Source: Bartonella henselae str. Houston-1 (lineage in GTDB: Bacteria; Pseudomonadota; Alphaproteobacteria; Rhizobiales; Rhizobiaceae). Taken from it: a stretch of DNA of 64,000 nt. The stretch's first letter is position 1. Each line of letters begins with the position of its first letter. The translations under genes and the position numbers were made by a program. Under the pieces are notes generated by a model, which was not told the origin of the DNA, did not search any database, and was given only the letters and a program-made list of their open reading frames with translations. Shown here piece after piece: positions 51,657 to 61,409 of this stretch. The stretch lies in assembly GCF_000046705.1 (NCBI RefSeq), contig NC_005956.1, positions 434,001 through 498,000 of the forward strand. The letters are read 5' to 3'.

Positions 51657-52673
51657 TTAATTCAAGGGTAAGTTTTTTTTACGATCCACGTTTTTTGTAT
51701 AAAGAGGTGCCATAGTGTCATCTGTCCGGCCAAACAGCGCTTTCAAAGGTGATATCGTTGCCTGTGAGTTTGCTACGTGTGTCACTGTTCATTTTTTTAA
51801 GCAATGTGCTAATTTTTTAATTCCTGTTTGGTTGCATGCTTTATAAAATACAGCTGTCAAGCTTTCTTTAGCTAGTTTCTTACCTTCTTTTCCGCAAATG
51901 AATATTTCATCACCAATGGGAACAATTTAAAGATTTTCTACTAGTTCAGGAAAAATTGGAAGAAAGACATTTTTTTGGATTTGCTTTTCTCTGCCGTGAG
52001 ATGAATGATATTATCTTTGATGTTTTTCCAACCAATACAAACAGCGTTCCCGCAACATAAGCCTGTGTAGAGAAGAAAGTCAATCCAGATGCGTTCATGA
52101 GTATCGATAGCCCATTGTTGATAATATTTCTCTCTATCTTCTTCTTCCAAACAGGGAAGCCGTCTTTGTTTTTGAGAGGTTTTTTTTCGACTCTTAAAGT
52201 TAGATTGCTTTCTAAAAGTTCTTGTTCAATTTCCCAATTAAAAACTCTATTAAGTGATTTCAGAAAATTTTGAGTAGCTGGTGGTGCTTCTTTTCGCCGT
52301 TTAATACCTATTGTAATATGTGATTCTTTTATTTCTTTGTATGAAATATTACTTTATGGTACTGGAAATTTTTATTAGAGTAAGTTCTCCTTGTATTTTC
52401 GTACTTTTAGTGAGGCTATGCCAATGGGTACTGTTAAAATATTGTTTAAGCAGCTATGCAAATGATACTTCAATAGATTTATCTTGGTTTAGGCTTAGGA
52501 GGTATAATGCTTTGTAATTCGGCAAGTGCACTTTTGTAGTTTTCAACAAACTTTCGTATTCCATAGGTTCCGTGGATTCTAATACGTTGCCCATGACCAA
52601 TCCGCACATGCCATATAATTTTACCATAGTGTGTGATTTCTTTGACAAGATGAGGAGGGTGTGCTTTGGGCAT
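51657..52673 (-). pseudogene. Tyrosine recombinase (integrase) pseudogene, nearly full length
   Basis: Read on the minus strand from an ATG at 52673, pieces in different frames give a full phage-type integrase. They are MPKAHPPHLVKEITHYGKIIWHVRIGHG, GTYGIRKFVENYKSALAELQ (N-terminal arm), KRRKEAPPATQNFLKSLNRVFNWEIEQ (core-binding), DFLLYTGLCCGNAVCIGW (the conserved first-Arg region, where the Arg is replaced), GDEIFICGKEGKKLAKESL, a decayed HxLR region reading LAHCLKK, and LFGRTDDTMAPLYTKNVDR (the C-terminal Tyr region). Several frameshifts and stops (for example in the PELVENL-stop segment near 51,928) inactivate it. This family differs from the remnant at 38,112. Confidence 0.82.
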
Positions 52674-53065
52674 GGCAACTTCATATCAATAAATTAAAAA
52701 ACTTCCAATTTATCACCTCGTGATTGGATAAAAAGTTTCTTCTTTTATGGAATTCCCAGTCTATGTTTGAATCGTCCTCTGGCTTAGAAAGTGAGGTGCA
52801 CAGAGCGTGAAAGGAGATAAATAAAAATTTATTTAAGATGATAATGCTATGTGACAACAGATGGATCTTCGAGTTTATATTTTTCAGATTCACGCCGTAG
52901 CATGTAAGATTCAGTGGGTAATATTTAAGAAAATTAGAGATTTCTATGAGATATTTCATGAAGGAAGTCTTTTTTTGTCTGCAAAGAGGGCAGAGTGATT
53001 TGTTTTATGTGCTATTTTTTTCTGTAGGGCTTGCGGAAAACGCATAGCAGTGCAAAAATAACTTC
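52674..53065. other. Decayed spacer between the integrase pseudogene and rnhB
   Basis: 392 bases. A minus-strand segment can be read as RRESEKYKLEDPSVVT just before a stop near 52,850, which has the look of a degraded C-terminus, but I recognise no family. No intact gene. Confidence 0.35.
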
Positions 53066-53737
53066 ATGTCTCATCGTATCGATAATTTACCGAACGTATT
53101 TAATTTACCGTTTAAGCCAAATTTTGCGTGTGAATTGGATTTGCAGAAACAGGGATTCTTGTATATAGCGGGTGTTGATGAAGTTGGGCGTGGTCCTCTT
53201 GCTGGACCTGTGGTAACAGCAGCAGTTATTTTGGATAAAAACCGTATTCCGGATGGATTGAACGATTCAAAAAAACTTTCTGCCCAGAGACGTTATGAGC
53301 TTTATCATGAAATTTTGCAAAGTGCTTTAGCAATTTCAATCGCCAGTCTCTGCGCCCGTACGATTGATCAGTCTGATATTAGAAAAGCAACTTTAGAAGC
53401 AATGCGTCGCTGTATTAGAGGACTAGCAGTTCCAGCTCACTATGCACTGGTTGATGGACGCGATATTCCCTTTCAGCTACCATGTCCAGCAACTGCTTTG
53501 ATTAAAGGCGATCAGCGTTCGGTTTCAATTGCGGCAGCGTCCATTATTGCTAAGGTAACGCGTGATCAGATGATGGAATGCGCGGGACAGGTTTATAAAG
53601 GCTATGGTTTAGAGAAGCATGTGGGTTATGCAACGCTAGCGCACCGTGCTGCTCTTGAAAAATATGGACCGGTTGTGGGGCTACATCGTTATAGTTTTGC
53701 ACCGCTTAAAAAGCGCTACAGAGATTATATGTCATGA
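53066..53737 (+). CDS. rnhB: Ribonuclease HII
   Basis: RNase HII cuts RNA in RNA-DNA hybrids and removes single ribonucleotides from DNA. The 223-residue protein has [21 protein letters not shown] with catalytic Asp38 and Glu39, [22 protein letters not shown], the [21 protein letters not shown] motif, and the [19 protein letters not shown] end. Its stop overlaps the next start in ATGA, so rnhB, tsaC and the FAD dehydrogenase are coupled. Confidence 0.96.
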   Translation: MSHRIDNLPNVFNLPFKPNFACELDLQKQGFLYIAGVDEVGRGPLAGPVVTAAVILDKNRIPDGLNDSKKLSAQRRYELYHEILQSALAISIASLCARTIDQSDIRKATLEAMRRCIRGLAVPAHYALVDGRDIPFQLPCPATALIKGDQRSVSIAAASIIAKVTRDQMMECAGQVYKGYGLEKHVGYATLAHRAALEKYGPVVGLHRYSFAPLKKRYRDYMS

Positions 53738-54696
53738 CGATTCTGCCTTTCAATAGTGCTTCGGTAAAAGAAGCTGTTGCGCTCCTTGAACAGGGAAGAT
53801 TAGTGGCACTACCGACAGAAACTGTCTACGGATTGGCTGGTGATGCAACCAATGGAAATGCTATCGCTTCTATTTTTTTGACAAAGAGGCGGCCGAAATT
53901 TAATCCTCTTATTGCTCATGTAAGCAGTATTTTTATGGCGGAACGCTATGTTGAAATTGATTTTCTTTCACGTCATTTAATGGAAGTATTTTGGCCAGGG
54001 CCTTTGACATTCGTTCTCCCTTTAAAGGCACAGCATAATATCCATCCTTTAACCACTTCTGGTCTGAATACATTGGCGGTTCGTTTTCCAGATAGTTTTT
54101 TTGCGGAAGTTGTAAAATGTTTTGGTCGACCTCTCGCTGCTCCTAGTGCAAATCAATCAGGACACCTTAGTCCTACTTCAGCTGAGGCTGTTTGGGCATC
54201 TTTAGGAGAATCTGTTCCTTTGATACTTGACGGAGGTTTTTCTAAAATAGGGCTTGAATCAACGATTATTAAGGTTTCTGATGAGAATATTTATCTTTTG
54301 CGTCCTGGGGGGATTGCTGCTGAAGATATTGAAGAAGTTGCTGGAAAGTCTTTGAAGCGAATAGATCAGCGAGCTGCGATTGAGGCACCAGGCATGTTAA
54401 AATCGCATTATGCGCCCAATGCTGCGGTTCGTTTGAATGTCCAAAAGGTAGAACATGGTGAAGCACTTTTAGCATTTGGCATAAAACGCATTATGGGGGT
54501 TGAAAATGCCGTTTCTGTCTTAAATCTTAGCGAGAGTGGACAGTTAGAAGAGGCAGCTTTTCATTTATTTCAATACATGAGGCAATTGGATTCACTCAAG
54601 GTGAGATCTATTGCAGTAGAACCTATTCCATCTTACGGATTGGGTGAGGCTATTAATGATCGCCTCATACGTGCAGCAGCTCCAAAGGGAAAATGA
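53734..54696 (+). CDS. tsaC: L-threonylcarbamoyladenylate synthase (TsaC/Sua5)
   Basis: This enzyme makes threonylcarbamoyl-AMP from threonine, bicarbonate and ATP for t6A modification of tRNAs reading ANN codons. The 320-residue Sua5-type protein has the YrdC core ([84 protein letters not shown]) and the C-terminal Sua5 domain starting about residue 215 ([13 protein letters not shown]). It overlaps rnhB and the next gene by four bases each. Confidence 0.95.
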   Translation: MTILPFNSASVKEAVALLEQGRLVALPTETVYGLAGDATNGNAIASIFLTKRRPKFNPLIAHVSSIFMAERYVEIDFLSRHLMEVFWPGPLTFVLPLKAQHNIHPLTTSGLNTLAVRFPDSFFAEVVKCFGRPLAAPSANQSGHLSPTSAEAVWASLGESVPLILDGGFSKIGLESTIIKVSDENIYLLRPGGIAAEDIEEVAGKSLKRIDQRAAIEAPGMLKSHYAPNAAVRLNVQKVEHGEALLAFGIKRIMGVENAVSVLNLSESGQLEEAAFHLFQYMRQLDSLKVRSIAVEPIPSYGLGEAINDRLIRAAAPKGK

Positions 54697-56108
54697 AAAT
54701 GGAGCGTGAGTTAATTGAAAGATTTAGAAAAATTGTTGGTGCTGCGCATGCTATAACAGATCAGGCTCTTATTGCACCCTATTTGCTTGAAGAGCGTGGA
54801 CTTTTTCATGGAAGAACACCGTTGCTTTTACGTCCGGCTTCTACAGTGGAAGTTTCATCAATTATGAAATTGGCTAGTCAGACACGTACACCAATTGTAC
54901 CCCAGGGTGGAAATACAGGTCTTGTCGGCGGGCAGCAGCCAGATAAAAATGGGTGCAGCGTTCTTTTATCCATGGAACGATTGAACAAGATTAGGTGTAT
55001 TAATCTTGAGGGTGATTTTGCTGTGGTGGAGGCTGGTGTCATTTTACAGACTTTACAGAAAAAAGTAGATGAATCGGGACGTTTTTTTCCTCTTTCTTTG
55101 GCTTCGGAAGGTTCATGCCAGATAGGGGGAAATCTTTCCTCTAATGCTGGTGGCACAGCTGTTTTAGCTTATGGCAATATGCGTGAGCTTTGTCTTGGTT
55201 TAGAGGTTGTTTTACCTGATGGCCGTATTTTAGAGGATTTGCGTTTTGTAAAGAAAGACAATAGCGGTTATGATTTGAAAAACCTTTTCATTGGTGCGGA
55301 AGGCACGTTAGGTGTTATAACAGCAGCGGTTTTAAAGCTTTTTCCAAAGATCAAAGGAAAAGCTGTTGCTTTTGTCGGCTTACACAGTCCAGGTAAGGCT
55401 CTTGAGTTTTTATCTCTTGCGCAATGCCAGGGGGGAGGAATGTTGACTGGTTTTGAGCTTATGGGAAAACTGAGCTTGCAAATGGCTTTGAAGTATAAGA
55501 TGTGCGAGAGGCATCTTTTTGAACATGAGCATGAATGGTATGTGTTACTTAATATTTCATCATTGCAGGGTAATGATGAGGCATTATCGGTTCTAAGTAC
55601 TATTTTGGAACAGTCTTTAAAGGATGCTGTAATAGAAGATGCAATTATTGCGCAATCATTAAAGCAACAAGATTTTTTTTGGAAATTGCGTGAAAGTATA
55701 TCATATGCACAAAAATTAGCGGGAGGATCTATTAAGCACGACATTGCTGTGCCTCTTGCTTCCATTCCTGACTTTATTTCTGAGGCAGCTCTTATTGTTG
55801 AAGATATTGCTCCAGGTGCACGGGTGGTTTGTTTTGGACACATGGGCGATGGAAATCTGCATTATAATGTTACACAACCCGTTGGATCTGATACTGCAAC
55901 ATTTTTGCAATTATGGTCACCAATGAATCACCGTATTCACGGTTTAGTGATGCGCTATCAGGGCACATTTTCTGCAGAGCATGGAATTGGTCAGCTTAAG
56001 CGTGAGGAGCTTCGCACTTTTAAATCACCTGTTGCATTAGACATTATGCAAAAGATTAAGAAAACGCTCGACCCTTTAGGGATTATGAACCCTGGAAAAA
56101 TATTATAG
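54693..56108 (+). CDS. FAD-binding dehydrogenase, GlcD/D-2-hydroxyglutarate type
   Basis: A 471-residue VAO-family flavoprotein. The FAD-binding domain shows TPIVPQGGNTGLVGGQQPD, SEGSCQIGGNLSSNAGGTAVLAYGN, and GYDLKNLFIGAEGTLGVITAAVLKLFP. The C-terminal substrate domain contains GHMGDGNLHYNV with metal-binding His residues, SAEHGIGQLKREEL, and KTLDPLGIMNPGKIL. Members oxidise D-2-hydroxy acids such as D-lactate, D-2-hydroxyglutarate or glycolate and pass electrons to a carrier. The substrate cannot be chosen from sequence alone. It is the third gene of the overlapping operon. Confidence 0.9.
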   Translation: MKMERELIERFRKIVGAAHAITDQALIAPYLLEERGLFHGRTPLLLRPASTVEVSSIMKLASQTRTPIVPQGGNTGLVGGQQPDKNGCSVLLSMERLNKIRCINLEGDFAVVEAGVILQTLQKKVDESGRFFPLSLASEGSCQIGGNLSSNAGGTAVLAYGNMRELCLGLEVVLPDGRILEDLRFVKKDNSGYDLKNLFIGAEGTLGVITAAVLKLFPKIKGKAVAFVGLHSPGKALEFLSLAQCQGGGMLTGFELMGKLSLQMALKYKMCERHLFEHEHEWYVLLNISSLQGNDEALSVLSTILEQSLKDAVIEDAIIAQSLKQQDFFWKLRESISYAQKLAGGSIKHDIAVPLASIPDFISEAALIVEDIAPGARVVCFGHMGDGNLHYNVTQPVGSDTATFLQLWSPMNHRIHGLVMRYQGTFSAEHGIGQLKREELRTFKSPVALDIMQKIKKTLDPLGIMNPGKIL

Positions 56109-56258
56109 TTCAAGAGTGATGAATTTTGTCATGTATTTTTGTTTAGATTTCAATAACCAAAAAAGAAACCAGTTGTTTTTTATTCAATCTTTTAATAATC
56201 CGATGATAAAAAGCTGTTAGAGGATATATATTGTTAAGAATAAATTGGGACATTGTAT

Positions 56259-56783
56259 ATGGCTAATCAATGCTTTAATCAGGCAAAAGCGGTGCTTGAA
56301 TTTCGATTAGATCCGTGCCATTTGCCACAAACAACGACATATTTTTCATCAAAAACGGGCAATCAAATGATTTGTTCGTTAAGTGAGCGCGGCGTTTTTT
56401 TTAAAACGGATACTTTTTCAAGTTTATCACGTTTAGTGCCATCTTATCAATTCAAAGGAATTGCGGCGCGTACTGTAATAACCCTTTCAGGAGAAAAAGC
56501 TGTCGCATTAGAGTTGCTGCATGCAAATGAGGAATCTTGTGTCCCGCTTTTAGTTTCTAGAGATTTGAATAATGTTCTTCTAGATTGGCGATTATGGGCG
56601 GATACTTATAGTCTTCCAATGCTTATGATTAATGAAGATAATCGTCTCGTGGTGGTTAAAGATCGTTCTGATTTACGTCGATTTTTTTCTACGACATTGC
56701 ATTTTAGAAAAAAGCGCTTTTTACTCCGTTATCGCAATCCGTTGGGTTTACGTTTAATGATCGCGAATCAGGTTGCACTATAG
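56259..56783 (+). CDS. DUF6101-like protein
   Basis: A 174-residue protein resembling the DUF6101 family of Hyphomicrobiales, whose function is unknown. It has an N-terminal LDPCHLP segment, a region with RGVFFKTD and FKGIAARTVITLSGEKAVALELLH, then PLLVSRDLNNVLLDWRLWADTYSLPMLMINEDN, and a basic C-terminus (RRFFSTTLHFRKKRFLLRYRNPLG). No signal peptide or membrane helix. The ATG at 56259 is chosen over a TTG at 56253. It follows the dehydrogenase by 150 bases and may have its own promoter. Confidence 0.65.
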   Translation: MANQCFNQAKAVLEFRLDPCHLPQTTTYFSSKTGNQMICSLSERGVFFKTDTFSSLSRLVPSYQFKGIAARTVITLSGEKAVALELLHANEESCVPLLVSRDLNNVLLDWRLWADTYSLPMLMINEDNRLVVVKDRSDLRRFFSTTLHFRKKRFLLRYRNPLGLRLMIANQVAL

Positions 56784-56883
56784 CAAATATTAATATGCCT
56801 TTTTTTTTCACTATTATGCCACTAGATTCGTTGAGTTTTGCTATATTCTGTATTTTTTATTGACTGTAGAGGAGATTTTTATT

Positions 56884-57045
56884 CCAAAGAGAGCTTTGTT
56901 GCAGGTTTCAACAGCTTTCAACGCTTCTTCTATTATCATTAGAATACCAATATCTTTTTCTTTTAGCCGCTAAGCTATTGGCTTTCATGACAATGGGAGC
57001 ATTTTCTCGACGAATATAGACTCTGCTTTTGTAGCATCCTTCAAG
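56884..57045 (-). pseudogene. Degenerate fragment of a second purD-like gene
   Basis: Read on the minus strand, this segment gives VYIRRENAPIVMKANSLAAKRK, against [22 protein letters not shown] in the intact PurD. At base level it matches about 58140-58300, roughly three quarters identical by eye over the best 75 bases, in the same orientation as the intact gene 335 bases away. It corresponds to PurD residues about 122-175. Stops and frame changes destroy the rest. It may derive from duplication of purD or a related ATP-grasp gene. Confidence 0.65.
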
Positions 57046-57380
57046 TATTAAATAGGGTTTTTAAGTGAAAAAAAATCATAGCTTTGCTTTTCTCTCTAAA
57101 AAGGCAATGATAATATATAATGCTTATTTTCGAGCTTGATGTAAAAAGTGATGGGAAAATGAATCTGAAAGAAAAACAGTAGTAACAGTAATCACAAAGA
57201 TTGCGATCACCATTTTATACTCATAAAGTTTTCTTGTTTTCTCTGTTTTGTAATGGGCATATTTTGTTTTTAAGAAGAAAATTCAATATTTTTTCCAAAA
57301 TCATGAGTCATACAGAATATATAGCAGATTTATGCTCCATGATCTCTAGGTGAAATTATCGAATTATCAAAAAAGAATAT
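57046..57380. other. Spacer between the purD fragment and purD
   Basis: 335 AT-rich bases with no intact frame, recognisable remnant or terminator hairpin. Confidence 0.35.
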
Positions 57381-58664
57381 TCAAAGGATTGAATTTTCTC
57401 GCGCAACAGCTCGCCATCCAATATCGCGGCGTACAAAGCCTTCTGGCCAGTCAATAAAATCAACAGCTTCATAAGCGCGTTTTTGTGCCTGCAGAATAGT
57501 TTCTCCTGTCGCTGTTATATTTAAAACACGTCCACCATTGGCAATGAGTTCTCCATTGTGTAATACTGTAGCGGCTTGAAAAACTTTCACATCAGGAAGA
57601 GCGTTCACCTTATCAACATTACGGATAACAGTGCCTTTTTGAGGAGAGTCTGGATAACCTTTCGCAGCCATAACAACGGTTAAAGCAGTTTTTTTAGACC
57701 ATTGAAGAGAGGTGTTTTCAAGATTTCCTCGCGCTGCTGCAAGCAGAATCGGGAGAATATCATTCTGTAGACGCATCATTAAAACTTGGCATTCTGGATC
57801 ACCGAATCGTACATTAAATTCAATTAATTCGGGTCCTTTTTTCGTTATCATCAATCCAACGAAGAGAATACCTTTAAAGGGAGATCCCATTTGATTCAAG
57901 CTATGTAGAACCGGTTCAACAATTTCGTTGAGGGTACGATTAACCATTTCTTGGGTCATGATGGGAGCTGGTGAATAAGCTCCCATGCCGCCGGTATTTG
58001 CTCCAGTATCACCATCACCGACACGTTTGTGATCTTGAGCAGATCCAAAAGGTATAGCAATTTTACCATCACAAAGGCAGAAAAAGCTTGCTTCTTCACC
58101 TTCAAGAAAGGATTCTACAACAATTTTGTTTCCTGCATCACCAAAAGCACTTTTGAAGCAGGCATCAACAGCGTTAAATGCCTCTTCCATTGTCATAGCA
58201 ACGACAACACCTTTTCCAGCAGCTAAGCCATCGGCTTTAATGACAATGGGAACACCTTGTTGACGAATGTAGGCTTTAGCTTTTTCAGCATCATTAAAAC
58301 ATTGGTAAGTTCCTGTAGGAATGTTATTCTTACGGCATAAATCCTTTGTAAAAGCTTTTGAACCTTCTAGCTGAGCAGCTTTTTGAGTAGGTCCGAATAC
58401 ACAGATATTAGCGTTATTAAGAGAGTCTGTTATACCCGCAACCAGTGGTGCTTCTGGTCCAACAATCACAAGGTCAATAGAATGTGTTTTGCAAAAATCA
58501 ATAACAAGATGGTGGTCATTAATGTCCAAATCAATATTTTCACCCAATTCTATGGTTGCAGGATTTCCAGGAGCGCAATATAATTTTGTAAGCATTGGAG
58601 ATGCTGCTATTTTCCATGCCAAAGCATGTTCCCGTCCGCCTGAGCCGATAAGAAGAATGTTCAT
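57381..58664 (-). CDS. purD: Phosphoribosylamine-glycine ligase
   Basis: PurD joins glycine to phosphoribosylamine using ATP, the second step of purine synthesis. The 427-residue protein shows [22 protein letters not shown], the ATP-grasp segment [85 protein letters not shown], and a normal C-terminal subdomain. It is divergent from ubiA, as in related genomes. A degenerate copy of its central part lies downstream. Confidence 0.97.
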   Translation of the reverse strand: MNILLIGSGGREHALAWKIAASPMLTKLYCAPGNPATIELGENIDLDINDHHLVIDFCKTHSIDLVIVGPEAPLVAGITDSLNNANICVFGPTQKAAQLEGSKAFTKDLCRKNNIPTGTYQCFNDAEKAKAYIRQQGVPIVIKADGLAAGKGVVVAMTMEEAFNAVDACFKSAFGDAGNKIVVESFLEGEEASFFCLCDGKIAIPFGSAQDHKRVGDGDTGANTGGMGAYSPAPIMTQEMVNRTLNEIVEPVLHSLNQMGSPFKGILFVGLMITKKGPELIEFNVRFGDPECQVLMMRLQNDILPILLAAARGNLENTSLQWSKKTALTVVMAAKGYPDSPQKGTVIRNVDKVNALPDVKVFQAATVLHNGELIANGGRVLNITATGETILQAQKRAYEAVDFIDWPEGFVRRDIGWRAVARENSIL

Positions 58665-58755
58665 TACTTACTCCTAATACAGAAGATGATGAAATCAGTT
58701 TTCTTGTCATAAGAGTGAAATGCTTCTATCGCAAGACTAAAGGTGAAGCCATTTG

Positions 58756-59760
58756 ATGAAAAAAAGTAAAAATATTACACATATTCAATCTTGTGAAAAT
58801 CAGGGACGAGTTATGGATGCCTCCTCCAAACAGTGGGTTTATCATTTTCTTCCTTGCTCTTTGTGGTTTTATGCTCAATTGGCACGTTGGGATCGGCCTA
58901 TCGGATGGCAGTTGTTGATGTGGCCTTGTTTCTGGTCAACAACGATGGCTTTTCTTTCTCATGAAATGCAGAGAGTACCTCTTTTACCAATGTTAATGAA
59001 TTGGTTGTGGTATCTCTTTCTTTTTTTTCTGGGTTCTATAGCTATGCGGGGTGCAGGATGTACTTGGAACGATCTTATTGATCATAAAATTGATTCTCAG
59101 GTAGAGAGAACACGTTCTCGTCCATTGCCGACAGGACATGTGAGTCGATTTCAGGCAAAAGTTTTTATATTAGTGCAATGTTTGGTTGGTTTAGGCGTCT
59201 TATCGCAATTTAATAGGTTTAGTTTTTTTCTGGGTATTTCGTCATTGGTAGCGGTTGCATTGTATCCTTTTATGAAACGGGTAACATATTGGCCGCAGTT
59301 TTTTTTAGGTGTTGCATTTAATTGGGGAGCATTAATGGGGTGGGCAGGGATATGTGGAAGTTTGAGTTGGGCACCAATTTTACTGTATGTGGGATCAATC
59401 TTATGGACGATAGGGTATGATACAATTTACGCGCATCAAGATAAAGAGGATGATGCTACCGTTGGTGTACTTTCCACAGCGCTTCTCTTTGGTAAAGGTA
59501 CCAAGTGTGCTCTGGTATGTTTGTATAGTGGTTTTTTGGTATTCGTCAGTTTAGCGTTTTATTTGGCGCAAGTCCCTCTCATTAGTTTTTTTGGACTTTT
59601 TGTGGCAAGTATCCATATGTTTATTCAAATTAAAGTTATTGATATAGATGACAGTTCACAATGCCTAAAGCTCTTCAAATCGAATTCGTTTATTGGTTTT
59701 GTGATTTTTGTTGGTTTAGTATGCGGTGGTATAGGGAGGATATTTTATCCTATAGTTTAG
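58756..59760 (+). CDS. ubiA: 4-hydroxybenzoate polyprenyltransferase
   Basis: UbiA attaches the polyprenyl chain to 4-hydroxybenzoate in the inner membrane. The 334-residue protein has about eight membrane helices, the first Asp-rich site NDLIDHKIDSQVERTRSRPLPTG (Asn near 105) and the second YDTIYAHQDKEDD. RWDRPIGWQLLMWPCFWST is a family marker. The start is ATG at 58756, three bases after a TTG. Together with ispB and ubiG it makes up part of ubiquinone synthesis in this window. Confidence 0.95.
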   Translation: MKKSKNITHIQSCENQGRVMDASSKQWVYHFLPCSLWFYAQLARWDRPIGWQLLMWPCFWSTTMAFLSHEMQRVPLLPMLMNWLWYLFLFFLGSIAMRGAGCTWNDLIDHKIDSQVERTRSRPLPTGHVSRFQAKVFILVQCLVGLGVLSQFNRFSFFLGISSLVAVALYPFMKRVTYWPQFFLGVAFNWGALMGWAGICGSLSWAPILLYVGSILWTIGYDTIYAHQDKEDDATVGVLSTALLFGKGTKCALVCLYSGFLVFVSLAFYLAQVPLISFFGLFVASIHMFIQIKVIDIDDSSQCLKLFKSNSFIGFVIFVGLVCGGIGRIFYPIV

Positions 59761-60344
59761 CAAGACAAGATAATAAATTATCTGTTCTGTGATGCTAAAC
59801 GTGAAGGGAATGAAGAGCTAAAAATGCTGTTATTAATTTTTAAATTTTTTATTTCAGCCTTAAAATTCTTCCCATATGAATAAAATTATCGTCTTGTTGC
59901 ATTCTGGAAAAAGCTAAAAAAAGGCTCAAGATGGGATGTTCAATTAACCACTCTGTCCTTAATTCAAGCTGCTTATTTTTAATCACCTTATCTAGTTTTA
60001 TTGAACTAAAACATTTACTTGGATAAGCTTTATAATTGTAATCTCTCTTCAAGCGATACAATTGGCGAAAGATTATTATCACATAAACTTTGCATAAAGG
60101 ATGTATTTCTTCGATTTAAATTGAAATCAATGATTCGTTCTTATTTTTGCAAAAAAAATCGTTTTATCATTATGAAAAAAGCTGAATTATAAAGATAATT
60201 TATCATTTTGCAACTTGAATGAGAGAACTTAAAATCATAAGGTTTTTTTATTTCAATGTTTATGTTGAATCAATTAAAATCATTCCCTTGCATGTCATAA
60301 GTAGAATTAGCGTATGGATAAAAACTATTAAGGGAGGAGTAAAA
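59761..60344. other. Spacer between ubiA and an integrase fragment
   Basis: 584 AT-rich bases with no supported gene. A 77-codon minus-strand frame at 59849-60082 has no recognisable features. The last 60 bases, near 60280-60344, repeat the sequence before the integrase remnant at 38112. Confidence 0.4.
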
Positions 60345-60450
60345 ATGCCTTTAATGAACCGTCTAAATGCAAGGGTTGTAGCAACATTAGGAGTTGGCAA
60401 ATAGTATGATGGTTTTGTTTTTCTCCTTTATAAGAAAACAAAGTTTTCAT
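60345..60450 (+). pseudogene. Short 5' fragment of a P4-type integrase gene
   Basis: The frame starts MPLMNRLNARVVATLGVGK and then stops. Reading on through the stop continues with a decayed DGF..LYKK segment, parallel to the start of the integrase remnant at 38112. The upstream 65 bases are also alike in the two places (both contain ATTCCCTTGCA and GTGTGGATAAAAACTATTAA or GTATGGATAAAAACTATTAA). AGGGAGGAG precedes the ATG. Nothing of the core or catalytic domains is left. Confidence 0.75.
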
Positions 60451-60468
60451 TCTTTAAAGCTTGAAGGA

Positions 60469-61092
60469 TTAGGGATAGAGCTTTTGCCTTTTCCAATCGA
60501 CATGTTCAACAGAATCGCGTGTAAAAAGTAGGCGATCATGTAAACGGAATGGGCGATCACACCAAAATTCAATAGAAAGAGGCTTAACACGGAAACCGGA
60601 CCAATAAGGTGGGCGTGGGATATTGCCTACTGCATAACGCGTAGTATATCGGGCAATGGCTTTTTCTAGGACAAAACGGCTTTCTAATGGTTGAGATTGT
60701 TTAGAAGCCCATGCACCGATTCTGCTGTCACGTGGTCGCGATTGGAAATAGGCATCCGCTTCCTGAGGAGTGACTTTTTCAACAATTCCTCGAATTCTAA
60801 CCTGACGGCGGAGTGATTTCCAATGAAAAACTAAGGATGCTTTCATTGATTTTAAAATTTCTTGTCCTTTAGGGCTTTCATAGTTGGTATAGAAGACAAA
60901 ACCTTGGGGACTGAAGTCTTTAAGAAGAACCATACGAACATTCGGGAAGCCTGTTTTATCAACTGTCGCTAACGCCATAGCGTTAGGATCGTTTATTTCG
61001 CTCACTGTTGCTTCTTCAAGCCATTTTGCGAAGAGCGCAAAAGGTTTTTGCATTTGCATAAAGTCATTGTCTGTTTGTACGGTGTTGCCCAT
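60469..61092 (-). CDS. pdxH: Pyridoxamine 5'-phosphate oxidase
   Basis: PdxH uses FMN and oxygen to make pyridoxal 5'-phosphate from the pyridoxine or pyridoxamine phosphate. The 207-residue protein has [115 protein letters not shown], and the closing DWKRQKLYP. It is divergent from the DnaJ-like gene, the common order in Hyphomicrobiales. Confidence 0.97.
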   Translation of the reverse strand: MGNTVQTDNDFMQMQKPFALFAKWLEEATVSEINDPNAMALATVDKTGFPNVRMVLLKDFSPQGFVFYTNYESPKGQEILKSMKASLVFHWKSLRRQVRIRGIVEKVTPQEADAYFQSRPRDSRIGAWASKQSQPLESRFVLEKAIARYTTRYAVGNIPRPPYWSGFRVKPLSIEFWCDRPFRLHDRLLFTRDSVEHVDWKRQKLYP

Positions 61093-61409
61093 ATTATCTC
61101 CGAATATTAACGAGAAAGCGTGAGGCTTAGGGTTTAATTTATTTTATCATTGAAAATTAAAGAGCTATTTTTCTCTTTCAAAAATACCTTTCCGTTATAT
61201 TTTTAGTATCTTAATTATTTTCTCTTTAGCATAGAATATAAGCGCTATAGTAAAAAAGTATCTATTTTATCTAGTATTTTAGTTGCTTTATAGACATATA
61301 AAGAGAGAGAGAAATATTATTATCTAGAAGTGACTAATGAAGCTGTGAGGGATATTGAATAACGTATCAGTTGATGTTTTAAAAATGAAAAGATTGAAAA
61401 GAGGGTAAT
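61093..61409. promoter_or_regulatory. Divergent spacer between pdxH and the DnaJ-like gene
   Basis: 317 AT-rich bases expected to hold both promoters. No open frame or recognised operator was seen. Confidence 0.3.

Noticed and set aside
52681-52959. 92-codon minus-strand frame before rnhB
   Set aside because: No ribosome site or recognisable domain; it lies in decayed DNA next to the integrase pseudogene.
55268-55843. 191-codon open frame on the minus strand
   Set aside because: It lies wholly inside the FAD dehydrogenase gene, whose motifs are clear; the antisense protein is cysteine- and serine-rich with no family features.
59849-60082. 77-codon minus-strand frame between ubiA and the integrase fragment
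   Set aside because: Composition is typical of AT-rich chance frames; no ribosome site or motif.
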